Below are positions 9,272 to 18,088 of a DNA stretch of 64,000 nt, piece after piece; positions within the stretch are counted from its first letter, which is position 1, and each line of letters begins with the position of its first letter. Source of the stretch: Pseudorhodobacter antarcticus. GTDB lineage: Bacteria > Pseudomonadota > Alphaproteobacteria > Rhodobacterales > Rhodobacteraceae. The stretch is taken from NCBI RefSeq assembly GCF_900110135.1, contig NZ_FOCO01000007.1, forward strand, positions 62,001 through 126,000. The letters run 5' to 3'. Below the pieces are notes generated by a model. That model made no database searches. It saw nothing but the letters and a program-made list of their open reading frames with translations, and had not been told where the DNA came from. Both the position numbers and the translations under genes were made by a program.

Positions 9272-10873
9272 ATGTTTCCGATGCGATATCCCCCTTTGGC
9301 ATTGGTGCTGTTGGCGGTGCCCGTGGGTTTTTTGGTGTCCGCCTATCACCCGATTTGGGGCGGGTTGATTTTGATCTCCGCGATGTCGCTGTCGGCGTTG
9401 GGGCTGTTTGATTTGACGCAACCGCACAGTTCGGTGCTGCGCAACTATCCAATTTCGGCGCGGTTGCGGTTTTTGCTGGAAACATTTCGCCCCGAAATTC
9501 GGCAGTATTTTGTGGAAAGTGATCAGGATGCGACGCCGTTTTCGCGCGAACAGCGCGCGCTGGTGTATCGCCGGGCCAAAGGGATTGACGGGTTGCGCCC
9601 GTTTGGCACGCAATTGGATGTGGAAAAGCTGGGGCATGAATGGATCAACCATTCGATGCAGCCTTCGCATTTGGCGAGCCATGATTTCAGGGTGAAAATT
9701 GGGGGGGCGCATTGTACGCAGCCCTACAGCGCATCGGTGTTGAACATTTCTGGCATGTCTTATGGCGCGCTGTCACCCACCGCGATTGAGGCATTGAACA
9801 AGGGCGCTGCCGCGGGTGGGTTTGCCCACACCACGGGCGAAGGGTCGATTTCACCCTTTCACCGGGCGGGGGGCGGCGATTTGGTTTGGCAAGTCGCGTC
9901 TGGATATTTTGGCTGTCGCACCCCCGATGGCAGCTTTTCTGAGGAAAAATTTACCGCCAATGCCGCGTCTGACCAAGTCAAAATGATTGAGGTGAAGTTG
10001 AGCCAAGGGGCAAAACCGGGGCATGGCGGGATATTGCCGGGCGCCAAAGTGACAGAGGCGATTGCGGAAGCGCGCGGGGTTGAGGTGGGCGAAGATTGCA
10101 TCAGCCCATCGTCCCATTCGGCGTTTTCCACCCCGTTGGAGCTGTGCGCGTTTTTGCAGCAGCTGCGCGAATTGTCGGGCGGCAAGCCCGTGGGGATAAA
10201 GCTGTGTGTGGGGCACCCGTGGGAATGGTTTGCGCTGGCAAAGGCCTTTGCGCAAACGGGGCAATCGCCGGATTTCATCACCGTGGACGGGGCTGAAGGC
10301 GGCACGGGCGCTGCCCCTGCGGAATTTGCCGACCATTACGGCGCACCGCTGCGCGAGGGGTTGATGCTGGTGCATAACACGCTGCAGGGCCTTGGCATAC
10401 GCGACCGGACCCGGATTATCGTGTCGGGCAAGCTGATTTCGGCCTTTGATATTTGCCGCATGTTCGCGTTGGGGGCGGATGCGTGCAACATGGCGCGCGG
10501 GTTCATGTTTGCCATTGGCTGTATTCAAGCGCAGGCCTGCCATTCCGGCAAATGCCCGACGGGGGTGACAACCCAAGACCCCGGGCGGTACCGCGCGCTG
10601 GTGGTGGATGATAAATATCAACGGGTTGCCAAGTTTCACGCCAACACAATGCACACGCTGAAAGAGGCGATTGAGGCCAGCGGGTTGCAACATCCACGCG
10701 ATTTGACCGCGCATCACTTGATGATTCGGGTGAACAGCCGCGAGGTGCGATCTGCGGCCAGCCAATATCATTGGCTGGAACAAGGGGAATTGCTGGGCGC
10801 AGATGTTAGCCACCCGGCCTTTGCCAAATATTGGGACCATGTGCGCGCAGACAGTTTTGCCATTGCGATTTAG
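9272..10873 (+). CDS. Stand-alone GltB-like FMN-binding glutamate synthase family protein
   Basis: A 533-residue protein with one or two N-terminal membrane segments (PPLALVLLAVPVGFLVSAY and GLILISAMSLSALGLF), then the FMN-binding barrel of glutamate synthase. Landmarks are SGMSYGALSPTAIEALNKGA, GAKPGHGGILPGAKVT, VDGAEGGTGAAP, and CHSGKCPTGVTTQDP, the cysteine cluster that binds [3Fe-4S] in GltB. It lacks the glutaminase domain, so it is not a complete GOGAT. These membrane-anchored relatives are widespread and uncharacterised. AAAGAGG precedes the ATG at 9272; a longer frame to 9182 has no supporting site. Confidence 0.85.
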   Translation: MFPMRYPPLALVLLAVPVGFLVSAYHPIWGGLILISAMSLSALGLFDLTQPHSSVLRNYPISARLRFLLETFRPEIRQYFVESDQDATPFSREQRALVYRRAKGIDGLRPFGTQLDVEKLGHEWINHSMQPSHLASHDFRVKIGGAHCTQPYSASVLNISGMSYGALSPTAIEALNKGAAAGGFAHTTGEGSISPFHRAGGGDLVWQVASGYFGCRTPDGSFSEEKFTANAASDQVKMIEVKLSQGAKPGHGGILPGAKVTEAIAEARGVEVGEDCISPSSHSAFSTPLELCAFLQQLRELSGGKPVGIKLCVGHPWEWFALAKAFAQTGQSPDFITVDGAEGGTGAAPAEFADHYGAPLREGLMLVHNTLQGLGIRDRTRIIVSGKLISAFDICRMFALGADACNMARGFMFAIGCIQAQACHSGKCPTGVTTQDPGRYRALVVDDKYQRVAKFHANTMHTLKEAIEASGLQHPRDLTAHHLMIRVNSREVRSAASQYHWLEQGELLGADVSHPAFAKYWDHVRADSFAIAI

Positions 10874-10906
10874 GGTGGTTTGCCAAAGCGCTGATTGCAG
10901 AGCATA

Positions 10907-10939
10907 AAAAAGGCCGCCCAAGTTAGGGGCGGCCTTTTT
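10907..10939. terminator. Bidirectional intrinsic terminator
   Basis: AAAAAGGCCGCCC (10907-10919) and GGGCGGCCTTTTT (10927-10939) form a 13-bp inverted repeat with a 7-base loop. The stem is GC-rich with a U-run in both directions. It lies 33 bases after the GltB-like gene and 15 bases after the end of dctM on the opposite strand, so it serves both. Confidence 0.9.
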
Positions 10940-10954
10940 GGTGATATGTGCCGC

Positions 10955-13309
10955 TTAGCTGAGCAAGTTAGGCACAATGGTGACGATCCAAGGGAACATA
11001 TAGAGGAGCAAAAGCGCACCCACTTGGATCAACACAAAGGGGATCACACCGCGGTAGATATGGCCTGTTGTCACCTCTTTCGGGGCGACGCCGCGCAGAT
11101 AGAACAGCGCAAAGCCAAAAGGCGGCGTGAGGAAGGAGGTTTGCAAGTTGACCGTGATCATGATGGTAACCCAAGACGGATCGAACGTGCCACCATAGAT
11201 GACAGGCCCCACGATGGGCACCACGATGTAGATGATTTCCAAGAAATCCAACACAAAGCCAAGGATGAACAGCACCAGCATCACGATCAGGAAAACGGTA
11301 AGTTCATTGTCAAAGCTGCGCAGGAAACTTTGGATGTAGTGTTCGCCGCCAAAGGAGATGAGGACGAGGTTCAGGATCTGGCTGCCAATCAGGATGGCAA
11401 ACACCATCGAGGTGACTTTGGCGGTTTCGCGGACAATCGGGGTCAACACCCGGTTGCGCCACAAAACCCAGCAGGCATAAAGCAGGCCAAACATCGCAAA
11501 GGAATAGGTGGCTTGGGCAACGCCCCACGCGATCCATTGTTCGGTTGTGGTGACGCCGACGCCGACGCGCAGATCAAAATTGACGCCGACAAGGATCATG
11601 ACGACGATTGAAAACGCGGTCATCAAGATGATGGTGCCCGCTTTGTTCAGATCGCCCAGCTTGCGGTAAGCGGCGAGCAAGATTGCGCCCCCTGCCCCCA
11701 GTCCGGCTGCAGGCGTTGGGTTGGTGATACCGCCAAGGATGGAGCCGAGGACTGCGATGATCAAGATCAGCGGCGGGAAAACCACGCGAATGAGTTCATT
11801 GCGGGCCAGCATGCCCGTGGCGAAATACGCCCCGTAAAAGGCCAGCGCCAAGGGAAGCGCCAGCAGCACAACCGTCGTGCCGGGGGTGGCGAGCGGGGAG
11901 ATGAGAAGCGTATCGACAAGCAGCCCAAGGGCCACCCCGCCCAGACCGATCCACAAAGGACGATGATCGGCGGAGGGGGCCACCCCGCGTGCGGTGGTCA
12001 AAATCAGCGCAAGCAGCAAGAAAATCACGCCAATTCCGGTGCCAACGGGCGCGCGGCTGTCAAGTTTTTCAGCTCGTGCGATGTCAAGTTCCGCATCTGT
12101 CAGCGCGATGGATTTGGCCACGCCGCCCGAGGCATCAATGTCGGCTTGTTGCTGCACAGCGGCGTCCCAGCGGGCTTGGCCGTGCAGTTCGATCATCGAG
12201 GCTTTGCACTGATCGGACACGCGTGTGCGCAGATCTGCGGTTTGACCCGCATCCGAAAAGCTGTCCACGGTCAGGTCTTGGTTGCCGATCAGGTTGACCT
12301 GCATCGCCAAAAACAGACCCCCAATCAGCGCCACGGGGACGCCAAGGAACCACGTTGTTGCGTCCGAACGAGTGATCACCTCGCCACGGGCGGCGGCGTC
12401 GAAGCGAACGGCGGGCGCCTTGGACGGGTTCAGCATCGCAAAGCCAAAAGCATAGGCGGCGTAGAGCACAGCCAGCATAACGCCCGGCAGAATGGCGGCT
12501 TGAAACAGCGTCCCGACCGAGACAACGGCGGCGGTGCCAAGATAGGTCAGCGCATCAGAACAGCCTGCGGTTTGCGCCCGAATTTCCTGACCTGCGGCGT
12601 AAAGATCGCCCGCCATCGTGCCCAAAAGCACGATCACGATGGACGGGGGGATGATTTGGCCCAGCGTGCCAGAGGCGGCGATAACCCCGGTGGCAAGCTG
12701 CGGCGAGTAGCCCGCGCGCAGCATGGTGGGCAAGGACAGCAGGCCCATCGTGACCACAGTCGCGCCCACAATCCCGGTGGAGGCGGCCAAAAACGCGCCG
12801 ACCACAACCACGGCCACGGCCAGACCACCCGGCAGCGGGCCAAAAACGCGGGCCATTGTTGTCAGCAGATCATTGGCGATTTTGGAGCGTTCCAGCGTGA
12901 TGCCCATCATGACGAACATCAAAACCGCCAGCAGCGTTTCAATCGACGCGCCAGCGATAACGCGTTCGTTCATCCGGTTGACGATGAACGACAGGTTGCG
13001 GTCCATCGCCACTTCCCAGCCTTGGGGGAACAGCGGTTGCGCTATCAAGGGCAGTTCGGGATATCGGAAATGGGTGATGTCGATCTGGCTGATGCCTACG
13101 GCCTGCAAGGCGCGGTAAGCGTCCGATCTGGTATCGACGGCTTGGTGGATCAGCAGCCCCGCCGTGTCCAATGATGCGATGATGCCAAAGGCGATAATCC
13201 CTGCCCCACCGATGGAAAACGCCACCGGAAAGCCGGAAATAATGCCCGAAAACAGGCACAAGAATACAATGATGAGGCCAACCTCAATCCCGTCCAGTCC
13301 AAATAACAT
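10955..13309 (-). CDS. TRAP transporter large permease, extended type
   Basis: A 784-residue DctM-type permease, far longer than the usual roughly 430. The N-terminal half (GIEVGLIIVFLCLFSGIISG; LPGGLAVAVVVVGAFLAAST; GTLGQIIPPSIVIVLLG) and the C-terminal half (FDPSWVTIMITVNLQTSFLT, then PPFGFALFYLRG) match DctM. Extra material lies around residues 50-115 and in a long insert about 300-540, including extra helices and a soluble stretch with DQCKASMIELHGQARWD. It moves the substrate delivered by DctP across the inner membrane using an ion gradient. An AGGACA precedes the ATG. The long form occurs in the mannitol/chloroaromatic-type TRAP group, as I recall. Confidence 0.85.
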   Translation of the reverse strand: MLFGLDGIEVGLIIVFLCLFSGIISGFPVAFSIGGAGIIAFGIIASLDTAGLLIHQAVDTRSDAYRALQAVGISQIDITHFRYPELPLIAQPLFPQGWEVAMDRNLSFIVNRMNERVIAGASIETLLAVLMFVMMGITLERSKIANDLLTTMARVFGPLPGGLAVAVVVVGAFLAASTGIVGATVVTMGLLSLPTMLRAGYSPQLATGVIAASGTLGQIIPPSIVIVLLGTMAGDLYAAGQEIRAQTAGCSDALTYLGTAAVVSVGTLFQAAILPGVMLAVLYAAYAFGFAMLNPSKAPAVRFDAAARGEVITRSDATTWFLGVPVALIGGLFLAMQVNLIGNQDLTVDSFSDAGQTADLRTRVSDQCKASMIELHGQARWDAAVQQQADIDASGGVAKSIALTDAELDIARAEKLDSRAPVGTGIGVIFLLLALILTTARGVAPSADHRPLWIGLGGVALGLLVDTLLISPLATPGTTVVLLALPLALAFYGAYFATGMLARNELIRVVFPPLILIIAVLGSILGGITNPTPAAGLGAGGAILLAAYRKLGDLNKAGTIILMTAFSIVVMILVGVNFDLRVGVGVTTTEQWIAWGVAQATYSFAMFGLLYACWVLWRNRVLTPIVRETAKVTSMVFAILIGSQILNLVLISFGGEHYIQSFLRSFDNELTVFLIVMLVLFILGFVLDFLEIIYIVVPIVGPVIYGGTFDPSWVTIMITVNLQTSFLTPPFGFALFYLRGVAPKEVTTGHIYRGVIPFVLIQVGALLLLYMFPWIVTIVPNLLS

Positions 13310-13323
13310 GGGGGTTTTGTCCT

Positions 13324-14271
13324 TTAATGAGCGTTGTTGGCAGAGGTATCCACCGCAGAATCCAGATCGAGGTACTTATTCGCCTCCGCCTCACCCTCGC
13401 GCCATTCGAGCATGGAGCGATAGAAAAAGGCGATAGCGTGGAGAAACACCAAGGCGCAAAACGACAGCATCAGGAGTTTGAACAGATAGTAGGCGTCAAA
13501 CCCGTTGGGCGAAAAGCCAATGGTTTCTACGTTCCATTTCATCACATTCGATTTGCGCAGGATTTGTTCCAAGCTGTCAGAGGCGGACACTTTGGGCGTG
13601 ATCAAGCTGCGCCACATGAAATACCACGCGAACATCCAAGTGAGGATGGCGGTGGACATCATGAAAAACAATGCGCCCATCATATCGACCACGCGCCGCG
13701 CGCGGTAGCTGATGCGGGCATAGATAAGGTCGACGCGGACATGGCCACCTTGGACAAATGTGTAGGTGACGCAAAGGCAAACGATGAGGGAGTTATAAAG
13801 CTTCAGCTCCTCTGACCACCAGCTGAGATCGTGGGAAACGAAGCTATAGCCGGGCCAAAGCGGATAGCCAAAGGGCGAAAACGGGCCGATTTCAATGGCG
13901 GCCACGCGGAAAATACGCTGCAAAAACACGATGATGATTTGCTGCAACACCATAAGCAGGCCAAACCATGCGACCGCACGGCCCAGCGTGTTGGCGAACC
14001 ATTCCAGCCCGCGCACCACGCCCCACATGATGGATTTGCGCCAAATGCCAAGGCCCGTGAGACAAAGGAATATCGTGAACACAACAAAGAAGAATTCAGA
14101 GCTGCCACCGTAATACACGAAACGGCCAAGCGCTTGTTTCGCTTCGGGTGTGGCGAGGCCACCCAATTCACCCAACCATGACAACCATTCCCCCGGATGC
14201 GTGATCGCATGGAAGAAGTGAAGGACCGACAGGCCGATGTTCGTGAAAAATAAGGAAATGCTGCTGAGCAT
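13324..14271 (-). CDS. TRAP transporter small permease (DctQ-type), enlarged
   Basis: A 315-residue protein, longer than the usual 160-200. It has about five to six hydrophobic segments. The DctQ core is in the middle (LYNSLIVCLCVTYTFVQGGH then VRVDLIYARISYRARRVVD, ending with helix ALFFMMSTAILTWMFAWYF). It is flanked by an N-terminal helical extension and a final helix (LFKLLMLSFCALVFLHAIAFF). It pairs with the large permease 14 bases downstream. GGGAGGGT precedes the ATG at 14271. Residues 245-270 include a soluble loop (SNVMKWNVETIGFSPNGF). Confidence 0.85.
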   Translation of the reverse strand: MLSSISLFFTNIGLSVLHFFHAITHPGEWLSWLGELGGLATPEAKQALGRFVYYGGSSEFFFVVFTIFLCLTGLGIWRKSIMWGVVRGLEWFANTLGRAVAWFGLLMVLQQIIIVFLQRIFRVAAIEIGPFSPFGYPLWPGYSFVSHDLSWWSEELKLYNSLIVCLCVTYTFVQGGHVRVDLIYARISYRARRVVDMMGALFFMMSTAILTWMFAWYFMWRSLITPKVSASDSLEQILRKSNVMKWNVETIGFSPNGFDAYYLFKLLMLSFCALVFLHAIAFFYRSMLEWREGEAEANKYLDLDSAVDTSANNAH

Positions 14272-14321
14272 TTCTACCCTCCCCCTGAGGTGTCTTGCTG
14301 ATTTTTATGCGCAAGAGTTTT

Positions 14322-14343
14322 CCCCCAGCGCGTGGCCGGGGGG
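14322..14343 (-). other. Intercistronic hairpin between dctP and dctQ
   Basis: On the minus strand, a C5-6 run at 14338-14343 pairs with a G5 run at 14322-14326 across an 11-base interior. It lies in the 94-base gap after the binding-protein gene. Such hairpins often protect the 3' end of the binding-protein message and lower downstream expression. There is no U-run, so it is not a strong terminator. Confidence 0.4.
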
Positions 14344-14365
14344 TAAGTGTCGTGGCCGATATGGC

Positions 14366-15454
14366 TTACATGGTTTGTGTGCGGGTCCGCTGACGGGTAT
14401 AGGCTCCGTCAGATTTGTCGATCCACGCGGCCGAAGATTTCATCGACGGCATGTAGCTGTCATAGACGCGCTTATACAGCTCGTCGCCCATGTTTTCGTC
14501 ATGCACTTCCTGGCTTGCCTTGGCAAATGCATCCCAAACGCTGTCCGGAAATTCCAGCGTTTTCACGCCAGCCGCCTGCAAACGGGTCAATGCCGAACCG
14601 TTGTTGGCGAGGAACTGAGACAGGCTCCACTGATGGCCTTCGCCTGCCGCAACTTCGACGATTTTTTGCTGGGATGGGGTCAAGCTTTCGAACACGTCGC
14701 GGTTCATTGCAAGCGACAGACCTGCGCCCGGCTCATGGAAGCCTGCGGTGTAATAGAATTTGGTGATTTCTTGGAAACCGGCCTTTTCATCGGCCCAAGG
14801 ACCAATCCATTCGGTGCCATCAATAGCACCAGATGCCAGCGCTTGGTACACTTCGCCGCCGGGCAGGTTTTGCACGGATGCGCCCAGCTTGCCCAACGCA
14901 AGACCACCAAGGCCGGGCATACGGAATTTCAAACCGTTAAAGTCATCTGCCGAAGTGATTTCTTTGCGGAACCAACCGCCGGCTTGCGCGCCCGTGTTGC
15001 CACCAAGGAACGACTTGAGGCCAAAGGTTTTGCCCAATTCGTCGTGGAATTCATGGCCGCCGCCCTGATAGTACCAGTTTACCAATTCTTGCGCGGTCAT
15101 GCCCATCGGCACGCAGGTAAAGAAGGCATAGGCAGGGTGTTGACCCACAAAGTAGTAATCGGCGCCGTGATACATATCGGCCTGACCGGAGGTTACAGCG
15201 TCAAACACCTCAAACGCGCCGACGAGTTCGCCCGCGGCCTTAAGGTCGACAGTCAACTGGCCATCGGTCATTGCGGTGATCATATCGGCATCGCGCTGCG
15301 CCGAATCGTGCACGCCAGCAAGGCCACGGCCCCATGTGGTCACCATGGTCAGGGTGCGGTTGCCTTGGGCATACATTGGGGCTGCCAGCGTGCTTGCGGC
15401 GGCGGCGGTGGCACCACCGATGGTGGCTTTGGTCAAGAATGAACGACGATCCAT
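14366..15454 (-). CDS. TRAP transporter substrate-binding protein, TakP-like
   Basis: A 362-residue periplasmic protein. MDRRSFLTKATIGG with the following Ala-rich segment is a twin-arginine-type signal ending about residue 29 (APMYAQ). Segments GGNTGAQAGGWFRKEI and EWIGPWADEKAGF closely match what I remember of Rhodobacter TakP, which binds 2-oxo acids such as pyruvate as a sodium complex. A mono-carboxylate ligand is therefore likely, but not proven. GGAGGAG gives a very strong ribosome site before the ATG at 15454, fitting high expression. It is first in the operon dctP-dctQ-dctM. Confidence 0.88.
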   Translation of the reverse strand: MDRRSFLTKATIGGATAAAASTLAAPMYAQGNRTLTMVTTWGRGLAGVHDSAQRDADMITAMTDGQLTVDLKAAGELVGAFEVFDAVTSGQADMYHGADYYFVGQHPAYAFFTCVPMGMTAQELVNWYYQGGGHEFHDELGKTFGLKSFLGGNTGAQAGGWFRKEITSADDFNGLKFRMPGLGGLALGKLGASVQNLPGGEVYQALASGAIDGTEWIGPWADEKAGFQEITKFYYTAGFHEPGAGLSLAMNRDVFESLTPSQQKIVEVAAGEGHQWSLSQFLANNGSALTRLQAAGVKTLEFPDSVWDAFAKASQEVHDENMGDELYKRVYDSYMPSMKSSAAWIDKSDGAYTRQRTRTQTM

Positions 15455-15705
15455 AAAGTCTCCTCCCAGAGAGAATGACCCTGCCTTTGCGGCGGGGCGG
15501 ATTTGAACGTGAAAAACCTTAGCGGCGGAAATCTGCGCATGAAATACCTAATACTGCGTAGATCGCGGGTTATATTGGCAGTCACTTTAACCAATTGGGG
15601 CTGTTAGCGCTGTCATGGGTGCAAGGGGCGCTCGTTATGCCTATGGCTTGACGCAACGCCCTTGCCTTACGATTCTGTGCGGGCCTTGATTTTGGAAAGG
15701 AATAT
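15455..15705. promoter_or_regulatory. Divergent control region between TRAP operon and two-component genes
   Basis: A 251-base gap that must hold both promoters. It contains the 10-mer AAATACCTAA (15542-15551), which recurs just after the response regulator gene, and GTTAGCGCTGTC (15603-15614), a 10-of-12 match to the palindrome upstream of edd. TACCTAA resembles the NarL-type heptamer. No convincing -35/-10 pair stands out. Confidence 0.4.
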
Positions 15706-17133
15706 GTGCGCCAGCGCATCGCCCAGTTTTTTGCAGGCAAGCTGACCTATGGTCAAAAGATTTTTCTTTTGGCCACGGTGCCGCTTGTGGTGGCAATGAT
15801 CACGGTGGGATTTTTGGTGCTGCGCGAGTCGCGCCAGATGGCTGACCGCGAGATTGCAGGGTTGGAGGCGCAATTGATCGCCGCGAAAAAGGCGGAGCTG
15901 CGCAATTACCTGTCGATTGCACGCACGGCGTTTGGCCCGATTTATGGCAACGCCCTGCCCGATGATGAAGCGGCCAAGCGTGCTGTGATGCAAATTCTTG
16001 CCGCCATGACTTACGGGTCTGAGGGGTTTTTCTTTGCCTATGATTACGATGGGAAAAATCTGGTTAGCCCGCGCCAGACTTGGCTGATTGAACGCAATTG
16101 GGCGGGGCTGCATGATGAAAACGGTGTGCCTGTGGTAGATGAGGTCATCCGGCTCGCGCGGCAAGGATCGGGGTATCACAGCTATACTTGGCCCAAACCG
16201 AGTTCGGGGCAGCCTGCTGCGATGGTATCATATGTGATCGGGTTGCAAGATTGGCGGTGGGCGATCGGTTCTGGGATTTTCATTGATGATGTTCTGGCCT
16301 CTGTCGCGGCGGCGCGGGCAGAGACAGAGGCGCGGGTGCAGCGCACGTTTCGCTATATCGCGGCGATCACGCTGGCATCGGTGCTGGCTGTGTTTTTGTC
16401 GGGGTTGATGCTGAACCTGCGCGAACGCAGGCTGGCCGAGGATAAGCTGAAAGCGTTGACCCAGCGCGTGTTCGAAACCCAAGAGGAAGAGCGCGGGCGC
16501 GTGGCGCGTGAATTGCACGACAGCATCAGCCAGATTTTGGTCGGCGTGCGCTATATCTTGGAACTGGCGCGGCGGCGGCAAGCCACGGGCGACGACCGCG
16601 CGGGCGAAAGCCTGAATTCCGGCATCGACCATCTGAACGGCGCCATCCAAGAGGTGCGCCGCATCAGCCGCGATCTGCGCCCCGGCGTGCTGGATGACCT
16701 TGGCCTTGGCCCTGCCCTGCAATCGCTGGCCGAGGAGTTTGGCAAGCGTACGGGCATAAAAGTGACCTATGAAACCAACCCATTTCGCAACCGATTGGAT
16801 CAAAACAGTAAAATCGCATTGTACCGTATTGCCCAAGAGGCGTTTACGAATATCGAACGCCATTCCGGCGCGACTGAGGTGACAATGCTGGTGCGTGGCA
16901 CCAAATCCGGCGCTTTGGTGCGCATTGCCGACAATGGGCGCGGGATGCCTGCGCAACGCAGCGACACCCCCGGCCTTGGCCTGCGCAATATGGCCGAACG
17001 GATGGAACGTTTGGACGGTACTTTGCGCATTTTACCCAACAAACCGGGTGTAGTGATTGAGGCGCAGGTGCCGCTAACCCATATGCTGCCCCCCGCCGGA
17101 CCACCGCCCCCCCAGACAAAGGCCACCCCATGA
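15706..17133 (+). CDS. Cache-domain NarL-type sensor histidine kinase
   Basis: A 475-residue kinase starting at GTG; GGAAAGGA six bases upstream decides the start. A first membrane helix (about 19-38) and a second (about 216-237) flank a periplasmic sCache_2-like domain (FFFAYDYDGKNLVSPRQTWL, then DWRWAIGSGIFIDDV). The HisKA_3 box EEERGRVARELHDSISQ has His271 as phosphoacceptor. ATP-binding motifs are IALYRIAQEAFTNIERHSGA, ADNGRGMP and GLGLRNMAERM. sCache_2 domains often bind small carboxylates, which fits the divergent TakP-like transporter. The tail is Pro-rich. It overlaps its response regulator by ATGA. Confidence 0.9.
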   Translation: MRQRIAQFFAGKLTYGQKIFLLATVPLVVAMITVGFLVLRESRQMADREIAGLEAQLIAAKKAELRNYLSIARTAFGPIYGNALPDDEAAKRAVMQILAAMTYGSEGFFFAYDYDGKNLVSPRQTWLIERNWAGLHDENGVPVVDEVIRLARQGSGYHSYTWPKPSSGQPAAMVSYVIGLQDWRWAIGSGIFIDDVLASVAAARAETEARVQRTFRYIAAITLASVLAVFLSGLMLNLRERRLAEDKLKALTQRVFETQEEERGRVARELHDSISQILVGVRYILELARRRQATGDDRAGESLNSGIDHLNGAIQEVRRISRDLRPGVLDDLGLGPALQSLAEEFGKRTGIKVTYETNPFRNRLDQNSKIALYRIAQEAFTNIERHSGATEVTMLVRGTKSGALVRIADNGRGMPAQRSDTPGLGLRNMAERMERLDGTLRILPNKPGVVIEAQVPLTHMLPPAGPPPPQTKATP

Positions 17134-17783
17134 CCCAGCCCAATCCCGTTTTGCCCATTCGAGTGTTAATCGTCGATGACCACCCCATGGTCGCCCAAGG
17201 CATCAGCGCGATTTTGGAAACCTATGACGATATCGCGGTGATTGGCACGTTGTGTAACGGCCGCGCGGCGATTGACCAGATCGCAGCACTTGACCCTGAT
17301 GTGATGCTGCTGGATTTGAACATGCCGCAGGTCAATGGGTTGACGGCGTGTGAGATTATTTTGGAAAAACGTCCCGACACACGAATTTTGATCCTGTCGA
17401 TGCATGACAGTCCCGAATATATCACCACAGCCCTTAGCCACGGCGCGATGGGGTATTTGCTAAAGGATGTCCCGACCGAGGAGGTGAAGCTGGCGATTGA
17501 CACTGTAATGGCGGGTCAACGCTACCTTTGCGCCGGGGCGGCGAGTGCGATCAAACCCACACATGACGGCGCGCGCGAAGCGTTGACCAACCGCGAACAG
17601 ACGATTTTGCTGGAACTGGCGCAGGGCAAATCGAACAAGAATGTCGCCGCCAGCTTGGACATTTCGGTGCGCACGGTAGAAACGCACCGCAAAAACATCA
17701 AACGAAAGCTGGGCATCGCCTCCACCGCCGGGCTGACGCGCTATGCGATGGAACATGGGGTTTTGCAGGGCACAGGAAACTGA
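17130..17783 (+). CDS. NarL/FixJ-family response regulator
   Basis: A 217-residue regulator with receiver and LuxR-type HTH domains. Asp16 and Asp17 (VDDHP) form the acidic pocket, Asp62 (LLDLNMP) is the phosphorylation site and Lys112 (YLLKDV) is conserved. The HTH is LTNREQTILLELAQGKSNKN, then SVRTVETHRKNIKRKLG. The ATG overlaps the kinase stop, so the two are translationally coupled and certainly partners. Likely targets are the divergent TRAP operon and itself, an inference from position. Confidence 0.92.
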   Translation: MTQPNPVLPIRVLIVDDHPMVAQGISAILETYDDIAVIGTLCNGRAAIDQIAALDPDVMLLDLNMPQVNGLTACEIILEKRPDTRILILSMHDSPEYITTALSHGAMGYLLKDVPTEEVKLAIDTVMAGQRYLCAGAASAIKPTHDGAREALTNREQTILLELAQGKSNKNVAASLDISVRTVETHRKNIKRKLGIASTAGLTRYAMEHGVLQGTGN

Positions 17784-18015
17784 TCTTGCCATTCATCTTG
17801 GCTTAAATACCTAAACCCCATCGGCACCCAAGCGCAACAGCTGGGCATTGCACCGGGTCAAATTCCGCTTCTTACGTCATAACCCGTCATATTGAAACTT
17901 TCGATACGTTTTATTCACGCCTGCGACACTTTATTCCGCCCTTTGGGTGTTGACGCGCCTTTTGGCCCGCCATAAGGTCGCTCAAGTTTGAATGGGTTGG
18001 CAAAGGGTTTGACAG
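17784..18015. promoter_or_regulatory. Upstream part of the ilvI leader region, possible promoter
   Basis: Non-coding stretch between the response regulator and the leader peptide. TTGACG at 17950-17955 followed 17 bases later by TAAGGT (17973-17978) is a fair sigma-70-like pair that would place the transcript start about 30 bases before the leader peptide. AAATACCTAA at 17805-17814 repeats a 10-mer from 15542. I see no ORF and no tRNA here. Confidence 0.35.
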
Positions 18016-18063
18016 ATGGATGATCTTGTCGTCGGCATTTTGAAAAGGCGTATGGGCGGGTAG
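18016..18063 (+). CDS. ilvI leader peptide (attenuation)
   Basis: A 15-codon ORF encoding MDDLVVGILKRRMGG, with AAAGGG eight bases before its ATG. It contains the run Leu-Val-Val-Gly-Ile-Leu, the three branched-chain amino acids, just upstream of competing RNA hairpins and a terminator in front of acetolactate synthase. This is the arrangement of transcription-attenuation leader peptides: scarcity of charged Leu-, Val- or Ile-tRNA stalls the ribosome on codons 18025-18042. It is too short to appear in routine gene calls. Confidence 0.85.
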   Translation: MDDLVVGILKRRMGG

Positions 18064-18088
18064 GTTTTCCCCTTTCACCCCATGCGCC
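18047..18088 (+). promoter_or_regulatory. Predicted antiterminator hairpin of the ilvI attenuator
   Basis: GGCGTATGGG (18047-18056) can pair with CCCATGCGCC (18079-18088) over 10 base pairs with one G-U. The 5' arm overlaps the last codons of the leader peptide and the 3' arm overlaps the first bases of the terminator stem, so the two structures compete. A ribosome stalled at the Leu/Val/Ile codons leaves the 5' arm free; one reaching the stop codon covers it. Confidence 0.65.

Noticed and set aside
11963-13174. 403-residue plus-strand frame inside dctM
   Set aside because: Gly/His/Arg-rich antisense composition over a well-supported permease; no ribosome site or domain.
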